Assembly (NCBI GenBank): GCA_910577755.1 | Contig: CAJTNL010000003.1 | Location: forward strand, 1 to 64,000 | Origin: an uncultured Eubacteriales bacterium | Lineage (GTDB): Bacteria > Bacillota > Clostridia > Oscillospirales > Acutalibacteraceae | DNA: 64,000 nt | Reading direction: 5' to 3' | In this document: positions 8,768 through 18,047 of the stretch, piece after piece | Numbering within the stretch: position 1 is the first letter of the stretch | How the letters are laid out: each line of letters opens with the position of its first letter | Program-made: the position numbers and the translations under genes | The notes under the pieces: generated by a model | Database searches by the model: none | Told to the model about the DNA's origin: nothing | What the model saw: only the letters and a program-made list of their open reading frames with translations

Positions 8768-9628
8768 CTACCGTTTGATTCCTGCCACAACCCGTATAAT
8801 TGCAGCGTTGTCCTTTTCAAACTGTATACGATCAATACCTGCGGCACTAAACAGTTGTGAAACCGCCGCTTCCTGTCCTTGACCGATTTCTACCGCTATT
8901 AAACCACCTGACTTTATTTTTGGAATCCAGATATCCGCTATTCCCCTGTAAAATAGTAAACCATCCTTACCTCCGTCCAACGCCGTCTGTGGTTCCTGCT
9001 GTACCTCTGCTTGCAATGTGGGTAGTACCGCTGTTTCGACATAAGGCGGATTTGATACAATGCACTCCACGTCTGCAAACTGTGCCGCAAAATTTGGTGA
9101 TAAAACGTCTCCCTGTTCTGCTGTCACATTTGTAATACCCTTCTGTTTACACCGCTCAATATTATCTTTTAAATATGCAAATGCATGATCAAATTTCTCT
9201 ACACACGTGATAGACGCTGTTGGTCGTATAGAAGCGATTCCAAGACCAACAGCACCCGTACCCGCGCATAAATCCAGTATAGAACAACATTTTGTATCCA
9301 ATAAACATACCGCTGTTTCTACTAATACCACTGTATCCTCACGGGCAATTAATACGCCCTCACCCATTTTTAAACGGAGATTGAAAAACATCCACTCACC
9401 TAAGATATATTGTAATGGCCTGTGATGTGCTCTCTGTTCAATCAGTGTAAAAAACTGTAACTCTTTCTCAGCTTTCAAACATTCTGTTTTTCCATGCATA
9501 ATTAAACCTTGTCGGTTCATATGAAAGACATATTCAAACAAACACATTGCATCAAAGGCAGGGCTTTCAAGCCCTGCCTTTTGTAACCGCTGTTTGCCCT
9601 CTAAGTAAATTGTTTGCAGCGTCCGCAT
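8768..9628 (-). CDS. prmC: Release factor glutamine methyltransferase PrmC
   Basis: SAM-dependent enzyme that methylates the glutamine of the GGQ motif in release factors RF1 and RF2. The helical N-terminal domain (1-80) is followed by a Rossmann methyltransferase with motif I ILDLCAGTGAVGLG (117-130) and the substrate motif NPPY at 193-196. Length 286 is normal. It overlaps the end of the DUF1385 gene by 28 bases, so translation is coupled. In many Clostridia prmC follows a DUF1385 gene, as here, which supports the call. Confidence 0.95.
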   Translation of the reverse strand: MRTLQTIYLEGKQRLQKAGLESPAFDAMCLFEYVFHMNRQGLIMHGKTECLKAEKELQFFTLIEQRAHHRPLQYILGEWMFFNLRLKMGEGVLIAREDTVVLVETAVCLLDTKCCSILDLCAGTGAVGLGIASIRPTASITCVEKFDHAFAYLKDNIERCKQKGITNVTAEQGDVLSPNFAAQFADVECIVSNPPYVETAVLPTLQAEVQQEPQTALDGGKDGLLFYRGIADIWIPKIKSGGLIAVEIGQGQEAAVSQLFSAAGIDRIQFEKDNAAIIRVVAGIKR

Positions 9629-10584
9629 ATTCGATCTTCTCCATTCTCTGGAATTACTTGGGTCATAGCTGCAATAGCCACCTCAATCATCTCGTCTGTC
9701 GGCTCCTTTACTGTAATACGCTGCATCCACAAACCGGGGGCGGCAATCATTCGCGTTACAATGTTATCGTATTTTGCACAAACTTTAATCAGTTCATAAC
9801 CAACTCCTATAGAAAGCGGTAACAACAACAATTTAACCGAGGTTCTGAGAAAAGGATTCTCAAAAGGTATAAAAAAACCAATTATAATACCCACCAAAAG
9901 CATCAATACCAAAAAACTGGTACCGCAGCGAGGATGAAAACGACTATGTTTACGAACATTTTCCACCGTTAATTCCTCTTCATTTTCATAGCAAAAAATA
10001 GTTTTATGTTCTGCTCCGTGATATTGAAATATCCGTTTTACGCTGGGAATCAAAGAACACACACCAATATATGCCATAAAAATTAAAATACGTAAAACAC
10101 CTTCAAATGTTGAACGCCACCGTGCAAACCATAAACCGACCCCGCTGTAATCATAGATAAGATTATAAATTAAGGTAGGTAAAAAGAAAAATAAACCAAT
10201 TGCAAGCAATATCCCTATTATACTTGCAAATACCATGATATAACTCATAGCCTTTTCGCCTAATACTCGGGAAACCCAACGGTCAAATTTTGACGGCTCT
10301 TTATCATCCTCTTCATCATCTGGCATTGCCTTATCAGCAGCCATACTCATAGCCTTAAAGCCAACGGACATCGAGTCATACATACCCGCAATGCCTCTGA
10401 TAAACGGCAACGTAAAAAATTTACTCTTATCTTTTAGTGATTTCACTTCCAAATTTTCAATATCTATAGTTTTATCCGGTAAACGAACAGCCACTGTTGT
10501 TTTTTTCGGTCCTCTCATCATAATACCTTCCATTAATGCCTGACCGCCAATGGAAGTCTTAATTTTTGTTTGCTCCCTTGCCAT
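9601..10584 (-). CDS. DUF1385 membrane protein (YqhQ-like)
   Basis: Member of the DUF1385/YqhQ family, whose biochemical function is not settled. The N-terminus has the family signature SIGGQALMEGIMMRGP, followed by a soluble part, two hydrophobic hairpins (about residues 115-185), the motif FHPRCGTSFL and further membrane segments near 225-260. The C-terminus ends in a CGRC pair that may bind metal. The gene overlaps its upstream neighbour, the histidine kinase, by 26 bases and prmC by 28 bases, giving a tightly coupled trio. Confidence 0.85.
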   Translation of the reverse strand: MAREQTKIKTSIGGQALMEGIMMRGPKKTTVAVRLPDKTIDIENLEVKSLKDKSKFFTLPFIRGIAGMYDSMSVGFKAMSMAADKAMPDDEEDDKEPSKFDRWVSRVLGEKAMSYIMVFASIIGILLAIGLFFFLPTLIYNLIYDYSGVGLWFARWRSTFEGVLRILIFMAYIGVCSLIPSVKRIFQYHGAEHKTIFCYENEEELTVENVRKHSRFHPRCGTSFLVLMLLVGIIIGFFIPFENPFLRTSVKLLLLPLSIGVGYELIKVCAKYDNIVTRMIAAPGLWMQRITVKEPTDEMIEVAIAAMTQVIPENGEDRICGRCKQFT

Positions 10585-12175
10585 TTCCTAAATCCTCCTT
10601 TCTTTCTCCAAAGTTATCATCTTTCTGATTTTGACCTGTCGTCAATTTTTCCTGATGGGTGTATGGGATTTCATCATACACCGCAGTAGACTGCATTACA
10701 TAACTTTGCTCTTCTGTAAACATTTCGCCACCTTCTGTCTGTCCTTGCCAACCTATCTCTTTACCATTTATCTGTTCCATAACAGGTATTTTTATGGTAA
10801 CTGCCGTCCCTGTATTCTCCTGACTTTCTACATCTAATGTACCGCGGTGCAGCATAATAATTTCATCTGCTAACGCCAAACCAATTCCGCTCCCCCGCAC
10901 TGTTTGATTTGCCTTATAAAATTTTTTCTTTACATTAGGCAAATGCTCCGTAGGTATACCGCAACCGGTATCTACAATCTGCACCTTAATATATCCAGCT
11001 TCTTCATATGCTGAAATACTGACTGTTCCTTGCTCCTCTGTATATTTCAAAGCGTTATCTATGATATTTACAAAGACCTGTCTTAAACGATTAATATCTC
11101 CTAAAACCGGCGATAACATTGCAGGTTCTTCGTACAACAAATATTTATGCTCTGCACGGGCACGATCACTGAACATATAAACTGCCTCTCCCAGCTCCGC
11201 CAAAATATCAATCCGATCCATCATTAGGGTCATACGACCGCTCTGCATACGAGAAAAATCCAGCAGCTCTTCTACAATGCCTGAAAGACGCTCTGATTCC
11301 CGAATGATAACTCCCATACCTTTATCAAAAGTACTTCGATCAATTTCTCCGCTTTGCATCGTTTCCGCCCAACCTTTAATAGCCGTCAGCGGTGTACGCA
11401 ACTCGTGAGATACAGAAGAAATAAAATCATTCTTCATCTGCTCGGCATTTCCCAGTTCTACCGCCATTTCGTTGACCGTATCACATAACTCACCAATTTC
11501 ATCATTATGTTTCTTTTGTATACGGGCATCAAAATCTCCTTGTGCAATACGTTGAGCCGTTTTGTTGATTTCGCGCACAGGATTGAGAATCGACTTAATA
11601 AAATAGATACCAGAAACATTTACAAACAAAATAATCAGAATTCCAACTCCAATTAAAATTGCTGTAAAGGTTAATACCTGGTGGTCTGCATTTTCTAATG
11701 AAACCACATACCGTACTCCACCTACAATCATGCCGTTATTATCACGCAGCACACGTGTCACCGCCATAACCTTTTCACCAGAAGAAAGTTTCCCCCTCCA
11801 GCTGCCATAACCCATTGCATCCTGCAAGGCAGACTGGTAATCGGGCATTGACTGATTCATATCCGGAGTAAAGCCGGTAGAAGTCAATACTACCTGACCA
11901 TCGGAATCCAATACCATCAACTCCATACTTTCTTTGCTAGAGAAATTTTCAACATAAGTACGGGCAACCGTAATAAAATCGGAGGAAGTTTTATTTTTAT
12001 AGTCAATAAATACGTTAGTAAGCTCTCTGGAGTTTGCATTTAATGCTTGAAAAATACCGTTATATGTATAATTTTTCACCGCATACGAAAGTGAAATAAT
12101 CAAAACAATAACTATCAATACAACAATACCCGAAAAATTAAACAACCAACGCCGCGAAATACCTTTTATCCACAA
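10559..12175 (-). CDS. Sensor histidine kinase (HAMP, HisKA, HATPase)
   Basis: Membrane sensor of a two-component system with the response regulator just upstream. Order: membrane helix (about 14-33), extracytoplasmic sensor region (35-165), second helix (170-192), HAMP (193-245), dimerisation domain with phospho-acceptor H257 in SSVSHELRTPL, then HATPase with the N box (NIIDNALKYTEE) and the G boxes DTGCGIP and GSGIGLAL. It resembles PhoR/ResE/WalK-type kinases. Unusually, about 70 hydrophilic residues follow the ATPase domain with no recognisable domain. The signal is unknown; linkage to a lipoprotein and cell-envelope genes suggests envelope sensing, which is inference. Confidence 0.9.
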   Translation of the reverse strand: MWIKGISRRWLFNFSGIVVLIVIVLIISLSYAVKNYTYNGIFQALNANSRELTNVFIDYKNKTSSDFITVARTYVENFSSKESMELMVLDSDGQVVLTSTGFTPDMNQSMPDYQSALQDAMGYGSWRGKLSSGEKVMAVTRVLRDNNGMIVGGVRYVVSLENADHQVLTFTAILIGVGILIILFVNVSGIYFIKSILNPVREINKTAQRIAQGDFDARIQKKHNDEIGELCDTVNEMAVELGNAEQMKNDFISSVSHELRTPLTAIKGWAETMQSGEIDRSTFDKGMGVIIRESERLSGIVEELLDFSRMQSGRMTLMMDRIDILAELGEAVYMFSDRARAEHKYLLYEEPAMLSPVLGDINRLRQVFVNIIDNALKYTEEQGTVSISAYEEAGYIKVQIVDTGCGIPTEHLPNVKKKFYKANQTVRGSGIGLALADEIIMLHRGTLDVESQENTGTAVTIKIPVMEQINGKEIGWQGQTEGGEMFTEEQSYVMQSTAVYDEIPYTHQEKLTTGQNQKDDNFGERKEDLGNGKGANKN

Positions 12176-12221
12176 GGCAGAATTCTCTCCTTTTCTAGGT
12201 AATTGGTGCAGTGCGATATCT

Positions 12222-12926
12222 TTATGTCTCCCATTTATAACCCAATCCCCAAACTGTTACAATATGCTTTGGATTTGACGGTTCGTCTTCAATTTTCATT
12301 CTTAAGCGACGTATATTAACATCTACAATTTTTTCTTCTCCAAAATAGCTTTCCCCCCAGACATGCTTTAAAATGTTGGTTCTATCCAATGCTGTTGCAG
12401 GGTTGGAGAAAAAATATTCCATAATTTGAAACTCTACCTGCGTCAACTCAATAGGCTGACCTCGCTTTAATAAAAAACGGTTACGTAAATTCAGCGAAAA
12501 CTCTCCAGAATGGATTTCCTCTTTAAAGTTGTTTTCACTACGCATTTCCGCCAAAGCCACACGGCGGTAAATAGCATCTACACGAGCTACCAACTCAGAT
12601 GGACTAAAGGGTTTTGTAATATAATCGTCAGCGCCCATCATCAGTCCGCTCACTTTATCCATTTCCTGAGTTTTAGCCGTCAATAAAATAATACCTATAG
12701 TACCGCTTCTTTTTCTTAGCTCTTTACATACTGCCAGTCCGTCGTATTTTCCCGGCATCATAATATCCAGCACAGCAATATCAAAACCACCGTCCTCACG
12801 TTCATATATTTCCAAAGCCTGTTCTCCGTTTTCCGCTTCATAGGCCTCATAGCCAGCTCTATTTAAATTGATTACTATAAATTCCCGGATTACTTGTTCA
12901 TCTTCGCATACTAGAATTTTTTTCAT
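12222..12926 (-). CDS. OmpR-family response regulator
   Basis: Partner regulator of the kinase that follows 46 bases downstream. The receiver domain (1-120) has the acidic pocket E8-D9-E10, the phospho-acceptor D54 in VLDIMMPG, and the conserved lysine in ITKPFSP. The C-terminal winged-helix DNA-binding domain (about 130-234) has the family pattern ELTQVEFQIMEYF, RTNILKHVWG, VDVNIRRLRMKIE and GYKWE. Length 234 is typical of PhoB/VicR-type proteins. The start is backed by an AGGAGG site. Targets cannot be told from this window. Confidence 0.93.
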   Translation of the reverse strand: MKKILVCEDEQVIREFIVINLNRAGYEAYEAENGEQALEIYEREDGGFDIAVLDIMMPGKYDGLAVCKELRKRSGTIGIILLTAKTQEMDKVSGLMMGADDYITKPFSPSELVARVDAIYRRVALAEMRSENNFKEEIHSGEFSLNLRNRFLLKRGQPIELTQVEFQIMEYFFSNPATALDRTNILKHVWGESYFGEEKIVDVNIRRLRMKIEDEPSNPKHIVTVWGLGYKWET

Positions 12927-12954
12927 GCACCGTTCCTCCTGTGCTTAATTAACA

Positions 12955-14298
12955 TTATTCTTGTACGAATAATCGGAAAGAGGCTTCTACCTGTTCCATC
13001 GTCAAAGATAATGGTGAAGCTTCACTTGGCAGCTGTGCTGCAAAAATCATATTCTCATGCTGCTTTAACTTATACCATTCTGCTTGGTTCATGTTCTCCC
13101 ATTTTTGTTCGGTCATCACTTGAATAATTAGCAAAGGTTCACCCTTTTTTCCTATTGCTCTTTCAACAGCAGGAAACAGCCATTCATAAAAAGTTAAACT
13201 TCTGTCAGATTCATCCCAAACTGTTGTTACTTTATCTTTCCACGGATCTGGTATCATAAACATATAGCCGTCGTTGCTATTTACAACCGTACTCACCAAA
13301 TTAGTCAACGTGCCGGTATTAATGTCATAGCGATGCCAATTGGTAAAAAACGAGGTATTATAACTCATTTGCATGGAAACCCCAGGCATAATATGGGTAA
13401 TAGGAATTTCAATGATTGAATCTCCGTTGATATCCTGGGATGCAATAGAAATACTACGTGATGTATAGGCAGTAGTTTTACTGTCTGGACGATACAATGG
13501 ATTTTTGAGTTGGGCAATATCAGCATCCCAATATAAAATCTCAGTATGATAAGCGTTTGCACTTTTTGCCCCATCTAAAATAACCGCAGAATGAGTATCG
13601 TCAACTTTTGCAACTGTAATTTTATTGTATCTTGTAACGTCTGAATCCAAATCTGCAACGCCTAGCAATTGAATACGGCTATTTACAATACTGTATATCT
13701 TTGCCTGAGCCGGATGCTCGGAGGTTCCTAATTTTACAACTACGATACCGCTTTGCCCGTTACTATCCAGCTGAAGAACGGTTAGCTCATTGTAGGATTC
13801 TTTCATCTGAATTTCTTGAAATGCTCCATCCGAATAAAAATATAAATGGAATTCGCTAATACCTGTTGTAGAATTACCCCAGCCTACAGCAAACTCCATC
13901 ACTCCATTGCCGCTAAGGTCACCAAAACAAATACGGTCTATCTGCGTTGCCGGATTTTGAAAAGAAGCGATTTCTGTCCATACGCCATCCACTTCACTGA
14001 TTATTGATACGTTTGTAAAATCACTTTCTCCACTACTATAAAAAGCAATGGCTTCTTCATTACCATCTCCTGTAATATCTTTCATAATAATAGCAGAACG
14101 ATAGTCTCCCGCCTTGGGATAACGCAACTTTAACTGAGAATTGGTTTTCCGCTCCAGCACCTGATAAATTTCCTGTTTATCTCCGGTAGTTTTTGGCGGC
14201 TGCATGAGGGTTTGTGCGTCAAGACCCACGGCGGAACAACCCGTTAGCCAAACCATAAGTAAAATCATTGCAGCTACAATATATCGTTTTCTCTTCAT
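12955..14298 (-). CDS. Lipoprotein of the two-component operon
   Basis: A 447-residue exported lipoprotein: basic start, hydrophobic core, lipobox LTGC with the lipidated cysteine at residue 21. The mature part contains repeated motifs such as MKDITGDGNEEAIAFY, FGDLSGNGVMEFAVGW and ASQDINGDSIIEIPITH, which look like FG-GAP/VCBS-type calcium-binding beta-propeller blades. It has no recognised catalytic residues. It is the first gene of the operon with the response regulator and kinase, 28 bases from the regulator, so it may be an accessory sensor; that is inference. Similar lipoproteins occur at this position in other Clostridia as far as I recall. Confidence 0.75.
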   Translation of the reverse strand: MKRKRYIVAAMILLMVWLTGCSAVGLDAQTLMQPPKTTGDKQEIYQVLERKTNSQLKLRYPKAGDYRSAIIMKDITGDGNEEAIAFYSSGESDFTNVSIISEVDGVWTEIASFQNPATQIDRICFGDLSGNGVMEFAVGWGNSTTGISEFHLYFYSDGAFQEIQMKESYNELTVLQLDSNGQSGIVVVKLGTSEHPAQAKIYSIVNSRIQLLGVADLDSDVTRYNKITVAKVDDTHSAVILDGAKSANAYHTEILYWDADIAQLKNPLYRPDSKTTAYTSRSISIASQDINGDSIIEIPITHIMPGVSMQMSYNTSFFTNWHRYDINTGTLTNLVSTVVNSNDGYMFMIPDPWKDKVTTVWDESDRSLTFYEWLFPAVERAIGKKGEPLLIIQVMTEQKWENMNQAEWYKLKQHENMIFAAQLPSEASPLSLTMEQVEASFRLFVQE

Positions 14299-14444
14299 AT
14301 TTACACCTTTATATGTTAGTTATATCATACGTACGTAAATATTTATTGGTATTATAACATAAAAAGTGCTGAAACACAATTTATAACCACCAATAGCCAA
14401 TGTTTAAATTATAGATAAGCAAGATAACCTAAACCACTTATGAT

Positions 14445-15170
14445 TTATAGATCTGTACGTGTAAAATGTTCAACTATATAATGATTAGCTTTCAACTCAT
14501 CTTGATCATCTAGCGGCATAAGCTCTACCTGACCATAACGACGATTTAAGGCAAGCTGCAACAAATAATCACACAAATGCGGATTTTTAGGTAACAACGG
14601 ACCATGCAAATAGGTACCAATTACATGCTTATATTGAATACCCTCATTTACGGCGTTGTCATGATTTCCATGTCCACTGAGCACCTTACCCAAAGGCTCA
14701 TAATTACCAATAAAAGTGCGTCCTCCATGATTTTCAAAACCCACAATCGGCAACGGAAATAGATCGCTTTGCAGTACTATATTGCCAACTAGTCTCTCGT
14801 CTCCCCGCTCTGTATGAATCTGCACTACACCTAATCCTTCTATCGTTTCATCGCCCATTTTATAAGAAGTACCTAACAATTGATATCCGCCGCAAATTGC
14901 CAATACTACACCACCACATTCTACATAATGCAAAAAATCCTCTTTGATTGTCCTTAAGCGGTTACATACCAGCAGCTGCTCTCTGTCCGATCCCCCGCCC
15001 AACAAGACAATATCTAGCTCTGAAAAATCTATCTCATCGTTTAAATCAAACTCCTTTACTTCTGCCTCTATACCGCGCCATTGCAGACGCTGTACCATAC
15101 AAATGATATTTCCCCTGTCTCCGTAAAGATTTAATAATTGAGGATATAAATGCCCTATTGTTAATTTCAT
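14445..15170 (-). CDS. gatD: Lipid II isoglutaminyl synthase, glutaminase subunit GatD
   Basis: CobB/CobQ-like class I glutamine amidotransferase that supplies ammonia to MurT for amidating D-glutamate of lipid II. The nucleophile is C93 in LAICGGYQLLG, and the catalytic histidine lies in GTYLHGPLLPKN. The frame extends to 15233, but the ATG at 15170 overlaps the murT stop as ATGA and has GGAGG upstream, giving 241 residues with the standard start MKLTIGHLYP. The coupling with murT fits a 1:1 complex. Amidated peptidoglycan is needed for efficient cross-linking in many Gram-positives. Confidence 0.95.
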   Translation of the reverse strand: MKLTIGHLYPQLLNLYGDRGNIICMVQRLQWRGIEAEVKEFDLNDEIDFSELDIVLLGGGSDREQLLVCNRLRTIKEDFLHYVECGGVVLAICGGYQLLGTSYKMGDETIEGLGVVQIHTERGDERLVGNIVLQSDLFPLPIVGFENHGGRTFIGNYEPLGKVLSGHGNHDNAVNEGIQYKHVIGTYLHGPLLPKNPHLCDYLLQLALNRRYGQVELMPLDDQDELKANHYIVEHFTRTDL

Positions 15171-16504
15171 ATTTGTTCTTCCTCCAATTTTTTGAGGATA
15201 AGGTGCGTACTGTATAACGCCGTATAGTTGCACAATACATATAAATTTCCTGTTCCACTGATGACAAGATGTTCAATCACTTTAGCAATATCCTCTTCAG
15301 ATGTTGAAGAAATACCTGCATATTTAAAGCGCAGCTGCATATCCAGTCTGCGGATTCCACTTGCAATAAAGGTTTCTACATTTGCATACTGAAAACGTTC
15401 AAAATCAACGTCCCATAACCATGAAATATCTCGGCCATCCTGAGCTTTATCATTAATCACCACAATCAAATCTTTCGGTTTATCATCCTCCAAAACCGCA
15501 GAAATATTTTGATTAAAGCCCGCCGGATTTTTTGCAAGATTGAGCACCACCTGCTTGCCCCCAATTTGAAACAGTTCCATACGACCGTTTTGTGGTTTAT
15601 GTGCCCGCAGTACCATATCGAATCGCTCTACCGTAAAACCGGCTGTTCTAGCCGCAGCATAAGCAGCAACAATATTATAAATATTGTAGAAGCCATGACT
15701 GTTAACTGCAAACTTTCGTCCCTCTGATTCAAAAAAAATACCATTACCTAACTGTACATTTGTAACTGCAAAATCCAGTTTCGGTCTTTGAAAACCGCAC
15801 TTGCGACAATAGTATTTACCCAATTGACTGTAGTGATAATACTCATAATGTAATTGAGAGCCACACGATTGGCAAAAGCGCCCCTCTTTGGTTTCTTTGG
15901 CTGTCTGCCTTGCATCCATCACCTGCTCGTCCACCCCAAAAGTAATAAATGAATGTTTGCTTTCCTTTGCAAGCGCTACTGACAGAGGATCATCACCGTT
16001 TACAATCAGTTTTGTATTTTTAGACATAGCCAACGCCTGTTTTAATACATCCATGGTCAAATCAATTTCTCCATATCGGTCTAGCTGGTCACGAAACAAA
16101 TTGGTCAATACCATATAATGCGGTTTAAAATAGGGAAACACCCTACGAGCAGAAGCTTCATCAATTTCTATGCAGGCACAATCTGCATCCAGTTTGCCAT
16201 TAATACTAGCGCAGGCTGCAAAGGCTGTAACAATACCATATAGCATATTGGCTCCGGCTTTATTACATACTACCCGTTTTCCCTCCGACTGCAACGCTTC
16301 GCATAATAAATTATTCGTTGTTGTTTTGCCATTGGTACCGCAAACCGCAAAAATATCTCCGCTCACTTGAGACGCTAAATCCGTCAGCAAAGCAGGATAA
16401 ATTTTTAAACCAATTTTTCCTGGAGTAGACGAGCCTTGTTTATGCATCTTTTTGCCTAACCAAATTAAAAACTTTGTTGCACCAACTGCAATCATTCTTC
16501 TCAT
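15167..16504 (-). CDS. murT: Lipid II isoglutaminyl synthase, Mur-ligase subunit MurT
   Basis: Mur-ligase-fold ATPase that, with GatD, amidates the alpha-carboxyl of D-Glu in lipid II. It shows the ATP-binding loop CGTNGKTTTNNL (about 56-67), the family motif IEIDEAS, and the MurT-specific zinc ribbon with two Cys pairs (CQSCG and CRKCG) in the middle domain. The C-terminal DUF1727 part follows. It is 445 residues with 4 bases of overlap into gatD. The gene diverges from the YaaH-like gene across a 220-base gap. Confidence 0.95.
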   Translation of the reverse strand: MRRMIAVGATKFLIWLGKKMHKQGSSTPGKIGLKIYPALLTDLASQVSGDIFAVCGTNGKTTTNNLLCEALQSEGKRVVCNKAGANMLYGIVTAFAACASINGKLDADCACIEIDEASARRVFPYFKPHYMVLTNLFRDQLDRYGEIDLTMDVLKQALAMSKNTKLIVNGDDPLSVALAKESKHSFITFGVDEQVMDARQTAKETKEGRFCQSCGSQLHYEYYHYSQLGKYYCRKCGFQRPKLDFAVTNVQLGNGIFFESEGRKFAVNSHGFYNIYNIVAAYAAARTAGFTVERFDMVLRAHKPQNGRMELFQIGGKQVVLNLAKNPAGFNQNISAVLEDDKPKDLIVVINDKAQDGRDISWLWDVDFERFQYANVETFIASGIRRLDMQLRFKYAGISSTSEEDIAKVIEHLVISGTGNLYVLCNYTALYSTHLILKKLEEEQI

Positions 16505-16727
16505 AAGCAGTCCCTTTCCTTTGCTTTATACAGCAAAAGCTATTATATTCATACATTATATAATACTGCCATTTAAATAGCAACGTAAAATACCACACTT
16601 TTCATAAAAACATCTTTAGTGTACCCAAACCCTCTTTGTTTTTACAAACAGAAATATATATCTTTACTATTATGAAAGCGAAACAAACTTTTTATTTCGT
16701 CATAAGATAAAGAAAAGGAGGTTTGTT

Positions 16728-18008
16728 ATGATCATTCATGTTGTAACGTCAGGAGACACTCTATATCAAATTGGAAACACATATGGCGTTTCTCCTTTCC
16801 GACTTGCCATTGATAATGGTATTCCTTATGACAGCACATTGACAGTAGGTCAAACCATTGTGGTACAATTCCCCAGTATTGTGCATACCGTCAAACAAAA
16901 CGAATCACTCTATCAAATCGCACAGCAATACGGTGTAACTGTAATTTCTCTGTATCAGAACAATCCACAATTACATGGTCTCCCCTCCGTAATACCCGGT
17001 CAGCAGCTGGTTATTACTCACGATCAGGAAAAACTAGGAGCTTTCGAAGTAAACGGGTATGGCGAACCCTCTATTTCGCAAAATTTACTGCGACAAACGC
17101 TACCTTACCTCACATATGTAGCTCCTTTTACTTACGGTTTTACAACTGATGGAAATCTTATCATGCTCAATGACGAGCAAATGATTTCAACTGCCAACGA
17201 ATATAACACAGCCGCTCTAATGCATCTTTCTACTTTGACTGAAAGCGGTGGCTTCGATAGCAGTCTTGCCTATATAGTATTAAACAACACCACTATACAA
17301 AACAAATTGATTGACGAAATCATCTATAATATGAGAAATAAAGGCTATTACGGTTTGGACGTAGACTTTGAATTTATTAATCAGCAGGATGGTCAAAAGT
17401 ATGCAGCTTTTATCACCAATTTAAGACAACGCTTAAATCCTCTAGGTTATGAGGTCATTACAGCATTGGCTCCCAAAATATCGGCAACACAGCAAGGTCT
17501 GTTATACCAAGGACATTTATATAAAGAAATAGGAATAGCATCCAACGCTGTATTTATTATGACCTATGAATGGGGATATACCTATGGTCCTCCTATGGCA
17601 GTATCTCCATTACCTAATGTGCGTGCTGTTCTTGACTATGCTATTACAGAAATTCAGCGAGACAAAATATTTATGGGTATTTCCAATTATGGTTACGACT
17701 GGACTCTGCCTTACCGGACAGGCGATATGGCTCGCTCTATTTCTAATGAAGAAGCTGTGCGATTAGCCATTCAATACAATGCAGCCATTGAATTTGACCA
17801 AAAGGCACAAGCGCCGTTCTTTTATTATTACGACGATATAGGCAACGCACACGTTGTTTGGTTTGAAGATGCGCGCAGCATCAAAGCGAAGCTAGCCTTA
17901 ATACCTGAATACGGTTTACGCGGCGCAGGATATTGGAATATTATGCGCCCCTATCAACAAGGTTGGACAGTACTGAATAGTTTGTATGATATCAAACGTG
18001 TACGATAA
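16728..18008 (+). CDS. LysM-GH18 spore germination protein, YaaH/SleL-like
   Basis: Two N-terminal LysM domains (residues 2-48 and 51-97), which bind peptidoglycan, precede a glycoside hydrolase 18 barrel. The catalytic signature is GLDVDFEF with D211, D213 and E215. Family members such as YaaH and SleL act on spore cortex fragments as N-acetylglucosaminidases or sit in the spore coat. There is no signal peptide, as usual for proteins placed on the forespore from the mother cell. The start has AAGGAGG upstream. Chain length (426) matches the family. A sporulation-sigma promoter is expected but I could not identify one with confidence. Confidence 0.9.
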   Translation: MIIHVVTSGDTLYQIGNTYGVSPFRLAIDNGIPYDSTLTVGQTIVVQFPSIVHTVKQNESLYQIAQQYGVTVISLYQNNPQLHGLPSVIPGQQLVITHDQEKLGAFEVNGYGEPSISQNLLRQTLPYLTYVAPFTYGFTTDGNLIMLNDEQMISTANEYNTAALMHLSTLTESGGFDSSLAYIVLNNTTIQNKLIDEIIYNMRNKGYYGLDVDFEFINQQDGQKYAAFITNLRQRLNPLGYEVITALAPKISATQQGLLYQGHLYKEIGIASNAVFIMTYEWGYTYGPPMAVSPLPNVRAVLDYAITEIQRDKIFMGISNYGYDWTLPYRTGDMARSISNEEAVRLAIQYNAAIEFDQKAQAPFFYYYDDIGNAHVVWFEDARSIKAKLALIPEYGLRGAGYWNIMRPYQQGWTVLNSLYDIKRVR

Positions 18009-18011
18009 GCG

Positions 18012-18047
18012 AAAGCAGCGGCATAACGCTCCCGATGCCGCTGCTTT
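18012..18047 (+). terminator. Hairpin terminator after the YaaH-like gene
   Basis: Perfect 13-bp stem, aaagcagcggcat (18012-18024) with atgccgctgcttt (18035-18047), followed by a T-rich stretch on the plus strand. It also overlaps the stop codon of the converging glycosyltransferase gene, so it may serve both directions. Confidence 0.7.
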
